NCBI RefSeq assembly: GCF_000003855.2
Contig: NW_003101678.1
Location: 3,410,294 to 3,435,419 of the forward strand
DNA: 25,126 nucleotides
Source of the DNA: Blastomyces gilchristii SLH14081
Taxonomy: Eukaryota; Ascomycota; Eurotiomycetes; Onygenales; Ajellomycetaceae
Reading direction: 5' to 3'
Position 1 is the stretch's first letter. The number at the start of each line of letters is the position of its first letter. Positions 11,091-20,389 of this stretch are shown piece after piece. Under the pieces are notes generated by a model. The model worked only from the letters and a program-made list of their open reading frames with translations, ran no database searches and was not told the origin of the DNA. The position numbers and the translations under genes are program-made.

Positions 11091-11098
11091 GACAGAGG

Positions 11099-11145
11099 TA
11101 GACTGACCGTGTGACCGTGTCTGAGACCAGGACCAAACTTTACAG
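11099..11145 (+). repeat. hAT left terminal inverted repeat and subterminal block
   Basis: TAGACTGACCGTGTGACC opens the element, followed by TCTGAGACCAGGACCAAAC. The region keeps CG and CC/GG while its flanks do not. Confidence 0.8.
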
Positions 11146-11467
11146 TTATCACGTTGCCTAAAAGCATTACTCCTGGTCATGATTTGTGTTCATCACATTA
11201 ATCTCAAATCACATTATTTCAAATATTAAAGGTCTCAGATTCACTTTTCAAATAAAAATCTAGTTCTGAATAAAGAATATGTTTGAATTCTTAGTCATAT
11301 TTTCATTCTGATCCCATTATTGAGAATGGCATTAAATGAGATCATGAAATCACTTCTCACTTACATAATATCATAACATAGTGCTCATTTGTTGAAAATT
11401 CAATAGAGAGTGTTATCAAATATTATTACTTTTCTGAATACAGATTATAATTCATATAATTTTAATT

Positions 11468-11596
11468 ATAAAAAAAATATAAAATACAAAAAAAAACAAA
11501 AAATAAAAAACAAAACAAATATAAGAAAAAATCACATTAAAAAAAAAAAAAGAAAAGAAAAAGAAAAAAATAAAAAATAAAAACAAAAAAAATCAA
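11468..11596. repeat. A-rich low-complexity tract
   Basis: About 130 bp are almost pure A with scattered C, T and G, inside the hAT element. It could be an eroded poly(A) or simple repeat. No coding potential is evident. Confidence 0.8.
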
Positions 11597-11807
11597 GATT
11601 GCAGAGTCACAGTACTCTTAAAATACTCACTCTTCAGAGTCTTCACAATGTTCATCATCAACTGTGTATCTCTCACAGTGAGAGTAACACAGTCATAATA
11701 AGTCATTATCTTAACATTATCTAACAAATAATCAGTATATATCTGTATAAATGTGAATAATTAGAAAACATACACTTAAAAAGTGTGGTCAGAGTGAACT
11801 CTGCTGT

Positions 11808-12210
11808 CACTTGAATAGCATCAAGAGCAGAATGCTGAAATCAATGATTTTTCTCATCAATTTCACAGACAAGGCATGTAAAGATGATCTTGAGAAATAT
11901 AAGATTCTCTGACTTCTAGTAAAAATGAATCTCACAGAGAGACTCTATTTTCATGATATCAGAGACTGAGTGTTATCAAAAAGTGTTACTTTCATACAAT
12001 GCACATGCACTTACTGCAGTGATTCACTCTCTGCACATGTGACTGAGAATTGCCGCTTTCTCACACCGCACAGCTCTTCCTGAAATACTGTCATCAGTTT
12101 GCAACTCACACAGCCTCTCAGTCCAGCATACACTGCACATATACAGCCCTGTGTGCTGGGGCTGTGTTGGTCATTATAGCCTGACGTGATACTCACTTTT
12201 CACAAGCCAT
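11808..12210 (-). pseudogene. Small Cys/His-rich split gene carried by the hAT element
   Basis: The product is not recognised. ATG at 12210 follows a CT-rich tract and AATAAAAC. Exon 1 is 14 nt; a 35-nt intron (12196-12162, GTGAGT ... CAACACAG) leads to a 147-nt exon 2 (12161-12015), whose frame after splicing reads M-A-C-E-N-P-S-T-Q-G-C and stays open to its end. It is Cys-rich: CICAVYAGLRGC, VSCK, EELCG, VTCAE. A second donor GTAAGT (12014) opens a 49-nt intron ending at 11966. Further down (about 11882-11808) a C-X2-C ... H-X3-H segment (CLVC, KNH, FQH) may be another exon, though its phase is unresolved. Exon 2 is a GC-richer island. A decayed second copy with the same splice signals lies at 158-353. 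It is divergent to the transposase. Confidence 0.45.
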
Positions 12211-12694
12211 GTTTTATTTGAGAGAGAGAGAGAAAGACACAACTGTTATTTTATTGAGAGAGAAATGAATAATTAGTATTATTGAATTAATTTAATTCAT
12301 CTGCATTTAAAATTTGATTAGTTTATACTCTTCAATTTGAGGATTTCTATGAGTGTTTTAATAGTTTTCATACCAGCTTGAACTTAGTGATGAGTTGAAG
12401 AAGAAGAGAAAAGAGAGAAGAAAGAAATAAGAATAACTTATCTTTATAATATGAAAACAGAGAATCACTGTAATCATTCTTTCTAGTAACAAAGATCTGT
12501 TTTCTGCATGTATTCCTGATATAGATTATATGATAAATGCATACAAAGAATATTAATAGTGCATGCATTGAATGAAGATAATGTTGCTATGCAACACTGT
12601 AGTCATTTCTGTACATCTCTGAAAGCTGTTAATAGTTTCTTTGTCTCTTTATGTTTGATAAGTCAATAATATATTTCAATGCACTCTCTCTTTC
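12211..12694. other. Intergenic region between divergent hAT genes
   Basis: This AT-rich stretch is free of recognisable genes. It includes a CT/GA tract (about 12220-12260 on the plus strand) just upstream of the minus-strand ATG. It probably holds the promoters for both directions, by position only. Confidence 0.35.
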
Positions 12695-12777
12695 ATTATC
12701 ATCATCATCATCATCATCATCATCACTATTATCATCATCATTATCATCATCATCATCATCATCATCATTATCATCAT
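12695..12777. repeat. (TCA)n microsatellite
   Basis: About 80 bp of TCA/ATC trinucleotides with a few TTA interruptions lie inside the hAT element upstream of the basic gene. It yields an artefactual poly-Ser frame. Confidence 0.95.
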
Positions 12778-12969
12778 ATCATTGCCTGTCTTCACCCCCT
12801 CTTCAACACTTATTAAAACCAATTATGTTATCTCTCTTCAAATATTCTGCAGTCCTGTGAATCATCAAGGCGCGTGAGCACTGTCACAGATTGAAGAGAG
12901 AGAAGAAGAAGGCATTCAAGCATAAGAAGACAGATTGCAAGGCATGTTATAATGCCTTGAAAAGACTCT

Positions 12970-13020
12970 GTAAGAAAGTAGAATAATAACAATTTTAAGT
13001 AATACTTCTGATAGATTTAG
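12970..13020 (+). other. Intron with the shared hAT intron block
   Basis: This 51-nt candidate intron has a GTAAGA donor and a GATTTAG acceptor, with AACAATTTTAAGTAATACTTCTG-like sequence at 12988-13010. It resembles the block in the other hAT introns. Splicing keeps one frame open on both sides. Confidence 0.45.
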
Positions 13021-13556
13021 ACTGAACTAAGTATAGAAATAATACAGATGGCATCACCTGTGAGAGATTGAAAAAGAAGATAGTAAAGAGTCTCATACAG
13101 CAGCAGTGAAACCAGGAGAAGTTCTGAGAATAATTTAAGATCAAGATAAAGAGAGAGAGAGAGAAGAAGAGTATTACTGTAAATAAATAGTGACAGAAGA
13201 AGATTGAGAAGGTATTAGAGTAGAAGACAAAGAAGTCAAAACTGATAAGTTTTTTATTAAGAGATAACAATTTTTGATAACACTTCTGTTCTCTAATTGA
13301 TTAGCAGAAGCTGACAGAGAAGAAGGGGATTGAGGCCTTGTTCAGGTCTCAAATGCACTTCATGATTCAGGACATTGAGAAGACAGCCCTGCTCTCTGAG
13401 CATGCCAATCTACTTGCTGCTGAGGTGGAACCCGAGGCAGCAGATCAGAAAATGTGAGATTTTGAGGCACAGGTTGACCTGGCTGAGAGAGAGCAGTAGG
13501 AACCCTTCTCTGAGAAGGCAGTGAAGAGAGATTTTGAGATGATTATCACCTCAGAT

Positions 13557-13598
13557 GAGGAGGAGAAGAAGAAGAAGAAGAAGAAGAAGAAGAAGAAT
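13557..13598 (+). repeat. (AAG)n run coding poly-Lys
   Basis: A GAG/AAG trinucleotide run at the end of the hAT basic gene encodes Glu3 then about ten Lys in its frame. Confidence 0.85.
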
Positions 13599-13649
13599 GA
13601 GAAGTGAATTATGAAGAATGATAAGAAGAATGAGAAAGAGAAGAAATAG

Positions 13650-14269
13650 ATTTTTTTCTTTTTATATTAGTTAGTTATAAGTTTAAGTTTTTAATTATTA
13701 ATAATTAAAATTGATTTTAAGTTTTTAAAAATTATTGTACAAGTTGTAATCAAGTCAGGAATGATATATATATATATATATATTTAACTATCATGATTCA
13801 CAAATCACTATAATGTATAAGTATCAACATTTTTTCAACATTGATATTCACAATATTAATATATTTTTAATAATATCATCTGATAACATAATTTGATAAC
13901 ACTCTCTTTCACAATATTAATATATTTCAAGAAATATGACAGAGATTAATCAAGATTGTTTATTTACTTTTATACATCAATGATATTCAATCTGAGTTAG
14001 TACTAAAATTATAACTAAGCTAAGAAATAAGATTATTTTCTCTTATATTAATTCTTCTTACACACATCAGTGATCAGTTATTGAAAATAAATTATCATCT
14101 TTTTTAAATTATTATCATATCTTCTGAATTCACTTGTTTCACTTCTTTTACTTCTATTGAAGATTCATAAACTCTTCAAGAAATCACTGTGAATCACAAA
14201 GTCTATATTATTTATAATTCAACACAGAATGCTCTCTTTTAATCATAATGAATAATCACTTCATTCTTC
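13650..14269. other. AT-rich spacer between hAT genes
   Basis: This holds an (AT)n run at about 13762-13784, repeated AATATTAATATATTT motifs, and one copy of the TTTGATAACACTCTC block near 13893. The first coding part of the transposase, including any BED zinc finger, may be hidden in 14000-14269, but I could not read it. Confidence 0.4.
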
Positions 14270-14515
14270 ACATCTGATTCCAGGTCATGAAATTTATGAA
14301 AAACTCAACACAAATATTGAGATGAACTATGAAATAATTATCAACAGGTTGCATTGCAGATTACTGAAGAGTCATCTCTTTACTGCAATCACTGCAACTT
14401 CATTCAGAAACATTCATCATGAACTGATTATAGCTCTGGAGAAATTTTCTGACATCTGAAGTCATCAGAATGTAGATAATAAAAGAAAAATAATCAGAAA
14501 ATTACTACTGAGCTG

Positions 14516-14570
14516 GTAAGTTACTCTACCAGGTAATGATTTTTGATAATACTAACTTTCTAATTTGAAG
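14516..14570 (+). other. Transposase intron 1
   Basis: Donor GTAAGT at 14516, TACTAAC branch at 14550-14556, acceptor TTGAAG ending at 14570; 55 nt. The shared block TTTTTGATAATAC runs directly into the branch site. Confidence 0.65.
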
Positions 14571-15280
14571 AAAATCATGTAAAAATGACTCTGTATCAGT
14601 ACTCTGATTTCACAACTCTCATCTGATAACTTCTGTGAATAATTACTTCATATGTGTATATCTCTGAATCTTTCTCTTTGATCAATTGAAAACCCCGAAT
14701 TCTGAACACTTCTTCAAATGCTTAATTCAAATCTTCATATTTCACATCAATTCTATCTTCAGTTCAATCTCAAGATATACTACAAAGTCAATATACAATA
14801 TCTAGAATCAGAGTTGAAGAATCATCAAAGAGTGTCTCTCACAGTGAATGCATGAACTAGTACAAATAATCTTACATTTATGAGAGTTATATGTTATTAC
14901 ATTGATGAGAACTGAACTTATCAAGAGACATTAATTGAATTTGAATCATTGATCAGTAGTCATACTGAGGATTATATGACAGAGGTATTAATAACTGTGA
15001 TTAAAAATGACTATTGAAATATTAGTCTCAGTCTTCTTACAATTACAACTGATAATACTGTGAATAACTACACTATAATGAAGAGCTTGAAGCAAAAATT
15101 GGCTTTGTATTCCTGAAATGATAAACAAGGTCATATCTCCTGCATTGCTCATGTGATTCAACTTGTGATGCAAACACTGATAAAGAATCTTAACATTGAG
15201 ATGAAGAATAATGAGATGACTGGTTCTTGAGATGAGAATGAGATGAAAGTGATTACTCAAGTAACTTTTACATTCACTTT

Positions 15281-15365
15281 GTAAAAGATAATGTTTTTTG
15301 ACAACACTTTTTGATATTGCTTTTTGATAATGCTTTTTGATAATACTACTGTTAATTTTGAATAG
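15281..15365 (+). other. Transposase intron 2 with fourfold TTTTTGATAA repeats
   Basis: Candidate donor GTAAAAG at 15281 and acceptor AATAG at 15365 (or ATCATAG further on). Between them TTTTTTGACAACACT, TTTTTGATATTGC, TTTTTGATAATGC and TTTTTGATAATACT occur one after another, an internal amplification of the shared intron block. Confidence 0.5.
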
Positions 15366-16063
15366 ATTGACTAATAATTTAAATATCATAGATTTGAAAC
15401 ATTGCTAATGCAATTTGTACCTCTTCTAAACAATAATAATGATTTCATGATATTCAATAAATAAACAAATCAGTCATATCACTGAATATGATACAGAATG
15501 TTAGAACACAGTGAAGTTCAATATATGAGATAACTGTTCAGACTCTTCAATTGCATCAGATAATTGATTATTGAGTGCAACACTCTGATCAGGAAAAGAT
15601 CCAGATATTGAAACTTTCAGATATGAAGTGAACTCAGTTGAAATATGTGATTGATTTACTGTTTCAGTTTTATAAGATAATAAAGACAGTCTTAATCACT
15701 CATACACCAATGCTGCAGTCAGTCTGATGAGTGTATAACAGTTTATTTACTCATCTTGAGAAGCAGTTGAATCACTCAAAAAGAAATTCAGTCTGGGATA
15801 ATGCTATAGTACAGGCTATTGTTACTGTAAGGAATAAACTGGCATATTACTACAGTAAAATGAAACAATCTTTTGCAGAGTACTATGCTGTAGCAGCTCT
15901 ACTAGATCTCTTTCATTAAGTTAATATCTATACTTCTCAAGATTGAACAGAGGAGGAACAAGACTCATATGTCAAATTAGCTCAAGACTACTACAATGCC
16001 AACTATCAGAGATTTGAATAAGCAGATGTTTGAGATGTGAAGACAGTGGAATACAATTCTCTA

Positions 16064-16126
16064 GTAAGTAACAATCTTTGATAACACTTCATATCACATA
16101 GAACTATAATACTAACTTTGAAACAG
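16064..16126 (+). other. Transposase intron 3
   Basis: Donor GTAAGTA at 16064, shared block AACAATCTTTGATAACACTTC at 16070-16090, TACTAAC branch at 16110-16116, acceptor AAACAG ending at 16126; 63 nt. The coding segments on both sides belong to the transposase. Confidence 0.65.
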
Positions 16127-16758
16127 AACTTGCATACATTGATTGCAACTGAAAATCAGGCAAAACTACATGCTTGTAAAACTGAATTTGACTGCTATCT
16201 TCAAGATAATCTGATGAATTTACACATCAAATCAATTCTAGAGTTATGAAAAATTGTTGAGAGTATATATTCAACTGTTGCACTGATGATGTATGATATT
16301 CTGACAATTCCATTGACAGAGGTGAGAATGGAGTGAAAGTTCAACTCAAGTCAAGATATTTATCACTATCACTGGGGACAATTACAAGAAGAAACAATCA
16401 AGAAACTCATGATTGTAAAACATAGAATTATCAGACAGTTTAATACCTCTGATCACAGTATATCAGAGAAGTGTAGTTTTCATGAGAAAGTGAAGAATAA
16501 ACTTGCACAAGAATATATTTAGTTGTTTCATGAGTGTTATCAATAATTGTTACCAAATTCTGATTATATAAGCAATCACTGAATGAACTGAATGAGACTG
16601 ATTTTGATCTTCAGTCTCAGTCTCATTCTGATTTTGAAAGAATGATCATCTTTCACAGTTTATCCTGGAAAATTACTCTCATTTCACTGTTCTTGAATTA
16701 AATCTGGTCATTTTTCACGCCATTTCTCTCAGAAATGGTCCATTTTCAGATTTTTTTG

Positions 16759-16851
16759 AGGCTTGGTCCTGGTGAGACTCACGCCAAGAAATGTATGAAA
16801 CCAGACCAAATGGGATCAAATGTGAAATTCATGGTCCCGCCGGCCAGTCTA
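16759..16851 (-). repeat. hAT right terminal inverted repeat and subterminal block
   Basis: Read inward from 16851: TAGACTGGCCGGCGGGACC, and further in CACCAGGACCAAGCCTC. It is an imperfect inverse of the left end. It retains CG, GG and CC dinucleotides. Confidence 0.8.
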
Positions 16852-16859
16852 GACAGAGG

Positions 16860-17154
16860 GAGCAGAAGTAGCAGAAGTGAGAGTCTCAGAAACAGAAGTA
16901 GCAGAAGTAAGAGAATCAGATACAGAGATAGATGTAGAAGATTGAGAGAGAGCAGCAGAGAAAGAAACAGAGAGAATAGAGAGAGATGCAGAAGATTCAG
17001 TCACACATGACACAGACAATTTCTTCATTATCACATTTCTCAAGTTCTCAATCAATGATTCAACATTGAGATCAGAATTATTAGCAGACACAGATCTGTC
17101 AACATGTGAAGATTCTATATGAATCAAAACAAATAAATTAGCATTTGTGTTCAT
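16860..17154 (-). pseudogene. Antisense gene of Gypsy-A, middle portion (Ser/Thr-rich)
   Basis: From ATG 17154 the minus strand is open for 101 codons without a stop up to the hAT insertion: NANLFVLIHIESSHVDRSV, NSDLNVESLIENLRNVIM, then a repetitive Ser-rich stretch (SVSDSLTSATS, VSETLTSATS). Excising the hAT with one TSD copy continues the same frame into SAVSAFIISSSHFKK at 11090 leftward, giving about 150 codons with no stop. This is notable because Gypsy-A gag-pol is full of stops. Function unknown. Low-complexity Ser repeats may inflate the open frame. Confidence 0.45.
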
Positions 17155-17685
17155 GAAAAATGATCAGGAAATATAATCAGAAAACATGATCAGATGCCTG
17201 CTGAAAAAAGAAGGTTGAGAATATATGAAAAGATGAAGAAGATGTGTCATTCATAATAGTATATTCTGATAATCATTAGAAGATAAACAAGTCCTGATCA
17301 CATTTCACAATGTATTACACTTACTACTAATGAACTGCCTGGTATGAGCACTATGATGATACTTGTTATAAAAACAGAGAGTCATTACCAGAAACACATA
17401 CAATGTAATAGATGAACTGATAGAAGGTGTTAAACAGAAGAAGAAGAGATAGAAACCTTGAATGAGATAATAACATTCAATGATGATGATGATGCAGAAG
17501 ATAATTAAAGAATGAAAAAAGTTAGTGAATAAGTAATATAATATAGTAAAAGTTTATTTATGAGAGTGTATACAGAATGCTAGCTGAATCAGAGATAGAT
17601 TACACTATCACAAGCGCTAGTGACGCGCTAATCCACATGAAGCTAGAGTGTACATCATGATTACATGAGTGTTACTGAATCTTGT
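17155..17685 (-). other. Upstream part of the antisense gene, with a candidate intron
   Basis: On the minus strand a candidate intron runs from 17322 to about 17265: GTAAGTGTAATAC donor, TTCTAATGA branch, TTATCAG acceptor. The preceding sequence can be read as YHHSAHTRQFIS before the donor. The reading frame linking this to ATG 17154 is unresolved. The remainder to 17685 holds a short (GAT)n run near 17480 and a palindromic CG-bearing spot (CAAGCGCTAGTGACGCGC, about 17610). Confidence 0.3.
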
Positions 17686-17694
17686 GAGAGAGAA
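17686..17694 (+). other. Gypsy-A polypurine tract
   Basis: GAGAGAGAA lies directly against the first base of the right LTR, the expected position of the plus-strand primer of an LTR retrotransposon. Confidence 0.7.
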
Positions 17695-17880
17695 TGTGAT
17701 TCAGAAGAATATATAACTGTCAGATAATAATGCAGCTACTTCTGAACATGCTTACACTTCTGAAATTGCTTACAAATGTAAAAGAAGTCATAGCAGCCAC
17801 TAATTAATTTAGCATACTGAATATAAGAAGCCGGCGTACGCCTGTAATTATACGCTGGCTTAAGCAATCTTTGAATCACA
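17695..17880 (+). repeat. Gypsy-A right (3') LTR
   Basis: This 186-bp LTR starts TGTGATTCAGAAG and ends TTTGAATCACA. Its 3' third keeps CG (AAGCCGGCGTACGCC) and forms an imperfect hairpin with TACGCTGGCTT about 15 bp on. It is directly followed by TSD CAATT and LINE ORF2. Confidence 0.9.
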
Positions 17881-20389
17881 CAATTAAAACTGCTGCAGGG
17901 CCTGATTCAATTAATCACTTGATTATTCAAAACACATATTCCTACTTGAAAAATGAATATTTTGAGCTCTTTTTCAATCTCTTAAAAAATGATTATTATT
18001 CTGAATACTGAAGAGAAGCTACTGGAGTAATCCTTGCAAAATCAAATAGAAAAGCTTTAATTTCTAAGTCATATAGAGTAATATCTCTGTTGAACTGTTT
18101 AGAAAAAATTCTAGAAAAGATAATAGCCACTAGATTATCTTTTATAAGCTCTATTAGTGATTCTCTTCTATTTAATGAATAGATGAGAGATAGAAAACAA
18201 TGTTCTGTAATTAACACTGTTCTCTCAGTTATTCATGATATTCAAGTAGCAAAGCATGAAGGCCTGGTCTCAACTGCAGTTTTTATTGATATGAAAGATG
18301 CATTTGATCATGTTTCAAAGTCTAAGATGATTCAAACTTTGAAGATGTTAAAACTGCCACTTTCTCTAATAAAATGAGTTAATTGTTTTATGTCTAAAAG
18401 AATTATACAACTATTCTTTGATGAAAGAAAACAAGATAAAACTGAGATAAAAATAGAAGTATTACAAGAATCTTCAATCTTATCTGATTTATTTGCAATA
18501 TACACTGCATATCTATTCAAGAATAGAGAGATGAAAATAGTGAGATTTTCAAGTTATGTAGATGATATTGATCTACTCTACAGTTCAAAGACAATTAAAG
18601 AGAATTTAGAAGTGATTGAGAAAGCAGCAAAGAAAATCTTTGTTAGAGCAGATATCAATCTAATTCAATTCAATATGAATAAAACTGAGTTAATTCACTT
18701 TTTTCCCATATTTAATAAGAAAGAACTAAGTCTAACTCTTTTAAATAAAGAGATTAAACCCAGTTTAAATGTCAAATGACTAGGAGTTTGATTAAACTCC
18801 AAGTTGAATTTTAAATATTATACTCAACAAAGAATTATCAAGACAGAGAGACTACTGAATAGTATAATCAGACTATCAAATACTGAGAGAGATCTATTCT
18901 TTCAGGCTATGAGACAGTTATACATAGCCTGTATTATCTCAGTAGCTAATTATAGAGTTTAAGTTTGATGAAACAATCAAGATAATTTCACTGAACTCTT
19001 TCAAAGTCTATAAAATAGAGCTTTGAGAAGAATTCTGAGAGCATTCAAATCATCTTCTATTAAAGTAATGAAAATTGAAGCTTTAATTTCATTTTCTACT
19101 GTTCAATTTGAAAAGGCCTGTATGAACTATGCTCTGAGAGTCATGAAGATGAGCTCAAATCATATAATCAGAGAAAGAGTCTCTTCTTCATTTTCATCAG
19201 TTAACTCAGGGAATGAACTGAATTGAAATAGATTCCTTGATTGAAATGAGAATAATGCTTTAAAGAAAATGCTCTCTCAACTATATAGACTATGTTCACT
19301 TATTGAAAATCAATTTTCTTTATTAAATGTTGAGAAAATTGATCAGGAGAAGATATCTCTCTGAGAAGAAAAGCTTGAATCACTCATAGACTTGTAAATA
19401 AGTGAACTATCTAAAGAGAGAGAATATGAACAGTATTTAAAAAGAATTTTTATAATCAATATAAAAGACTCTATTCTGATTTACTCAGATAACTTAAAAA
19501 ATGAGAATTTGAAGAGATCAAATATAAACATTGCTTATACTGAAGATAATATCAATTTTATCTCAGATTTCTGAAATCTAGGCTGTGAATCTGAAGTCTT
19601 TGATGCTGAACTATTTACAATAGTGAAAGCTTTCAAACTCATTGAAATAAAATCTTATAAAAGAGAAAATAGTTTGAAAGAGATATGAATATTCTCTAAT
19701 AGTCAAGCTGCTTTAAAAAGACTTAGAAATAGTCAGATTTATAATGATCAAATGAATCTTGAATTGATTTTAAACTCTGTTTTGAAAATTCAAAAGTGAA
19801 GAATATTAAAACTGATAATTTATCTACACTAAGTTCCTGCTTATATAAATATTCATGACAATGAATTGACTGATTCAGCTGTAAAAAAGAGTTCAGAATT
19901 AAGCAGATTTATTCAAAAAATAGTTTTCTGATCTTTTATAAGAAGAAAGATAAAAGAATCTTGTTTAAATAAGTGAAATAGAAGCTGATAAAAATAAAAG
20001 AAAAGCATACATTATGCAAGATTTGAGATAAAATCAAAGTGAAAATCTTGTTTAATTAAATATAAAAAGAAAATATTCTCATCTATAATTTAGCTGAAAC
20101 TAGAATCTGATTATTTCAAGTCTTATATACAAAGATTTAATAATAGATTTGATTTCATAGAATACTGATTCTGCAATATAAATGAAAATTCTGAGTATAT
20201 TATAATATATTGTGTATTAAACAATAGTCTCAGAGTCAGATTGAAGAAGAAGTATGATCTAAGTTAATTAAATATAAGATTCTTATTCTCAACTGAGACA
20301 GAAATTAAATACTTAATAGACTTTCTATCAGAAACTCAAGTAGCTACAAGAAAATGACTAAATTCAGAAATATTTAAATATGAAGAGAC
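17881..20389 (+). pseudogene. LINE ORF2, reverse transcriptase-RNase H-C-terminal part
   Basis: This copies the element RNA at the nicked target. The frame (positions divisible by 3) runs without shift. RT begins IKTAAGPDSINHLI (17886) and has YRVISLLNCLEKILEKIIA, FIDMKDAFDHVSK, and an active site YVDDIDLLY at 18555 with both Asp intact. The LINE thumb region follows (KLNFKYYTQQRI, RQLYIACIISVANYR). RNase H shows IYSD (about 19480), SEVFDAELFTIVKAF, IFSNSQAALKRL (catalytic Asp now Asn) and DNELTDSAVKKSS (about 19860). A C-terminal Cys motif (FCNINENSEYIIIYC, with Tyr where His is usual) and FLSETQVATRKW follow. Trp is TGA throughout. The SINE then splits the frame. Confidence 0.9.

Larger units (their letters stand above)
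12842..13649 (+). pseudogene. Lys/Glu-rich split gene carried by the hAT element, unknown function
   Basis: The product is not recognised. Three exon-like segments fit together. The first (to 12969) has LKREKKKAFKHKKTDCKACY and NALKRL. After a 51-nt intron (12970-13020, GTAAGA ... TTTAG) the frame continues as KYRNNTDGITCERLKKKIVK, a QQQ stretch and a charged Lys/Arg/Glu region, with TGA/TAG/TAA only where Trp or Gln is likely. A second intron ends at TTAG 13304. The third segment (13305 on) reads KLTEKKGIEALFRSQMHF, then IEKTALLSEHANLLAAE, KAVKRDFEMIITSDEEE and a Lys run coded by (AAG)n, ending at TGA 13605 or TAG 13647. The second intron's donor (GTTTTT) is poor and the phase is uncertain. 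The 13305-13530 part is among the least mutated DNA in the window. Confidence 0.45.
14270..16524 (+). pseudogene. hAT transposase, intron-containing, degraded
   Basis: This DDE-type transposase catalyses cut-and-paste movement. Segments read in order: GHEIYEKLNTNIEMNYEI; then, after an intron at 14516-14570, NPEF-TLLQMLNSNL; VSLTVNAWTSTNNLTFM (family form DAWTS, catalytic Asp now Asn); FESLISSHTEDYM; LTITTDNTVNNYTIM; ISCIAHVIQLVMQTLIKNL. After a second intron (from 15281) come YVIDLLFQFYKIIK, SLFTHLEKQL and EYYAVAALLDLFH; after a third (16064-16126), TEFDCYLQDNL. The dimerisation block reads ALMMYDILTIPLTEVRMEWK, where the family has P-A-T-S-x-x-x-E-R-x-F. In-frame stops are fewer than in Gypsy-A. 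The 5' end was not found. Confidence 0.85.
11091..16859 (+). mobile_element. hAT-superfamily DNA transposon, 5,753 bp, with 8-bp TSD
   Basis: The element spans 11099-16851 with perfect 8-bp duplications GACAGAGG at 11091-11098 and 16852-16859, the hAT signature length. Imperfect terminal inverted repeats begin TAGACTG: TAGACTGACCGTGTGACC on the left, and TAGACTGGCCGGCGGGACC read inward from the right. A second shared block, ACCAGGACCAAR, follows further in on both sides. It contains a transposase (14270-16524), a plus-strand basic gene (12840-13649) and a minus-strand Cys-rich gene (about 11800-12210). It sits inside the antisense gene of Gypsy-A. It is less decayed than its host. Confidence 0.92.
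3860..17880 (+). mobile_element. Gypsy-A: complete Ty3/gypsy LTR retrotransposon carrying a nested hAT
   Basis: The LTRs at 3860-4042 and 17695-17880 are direct repeats that begin TGTGRTTC and end GAATCACA. The TSD is CAAT (3856-3859 and 17881-17884), or CAATT if the first LTR base is counted. Between them, in order, lie a PBS candidate, gag, a -1 frameshift signal, pol (RT, RNase H, integrase with GPY/F-like module), an unusual 2.2-kb region with an antisense gene, and a purine tract before the right LTR. Subtracting the 5.76-kb hAT insertion gives about 8.3 kb. Domain order RT-RNaseH-IN identifies Ty3/gypsy rather than Ty1/copia. It sits in LINE ORF2, whose frame is restored by its removal. 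Confidence 0.92.

Noticed and set aside
12651..12860. Poly-Ser frame on the plus strand
   Set aside because: It is produced by the (TCA)n microsatellite, with no other coding support.
11404..13905. MITE or hAT ends defined by AGAGTGTTATCAAAT at 11405 and its inverse near 13893
   Set aside because: The inverted match is good but no 8-bp TSD flanks it. The same motif recurs in introns throughout the element.
16735..17010. Arg/Ser-rich plus-strand frame resembling an SR splicing protein
   Set aside because: It starts inside the hAT right end and crosses the TSD. Its RS-like repeats come from purine-rich AGAAGTAGC repetition and are the shadow of the Ser-rich minus-strand frame.
531..20389. Alternative nuclear code (TGA = Trp, TAA/TAG = Gln), since frames are otherwise intact
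   Set aside because: Non-coding DNA shows the same loss of CC/GG and CG. Catalytic residues are also altered (YLDD to YLND or YLNN, RNase H Asp to Asn, hAT DAWTS to NAWTS). Tgg and cag codons survive in less decayed parts. Point-mutation decay explains all of this.
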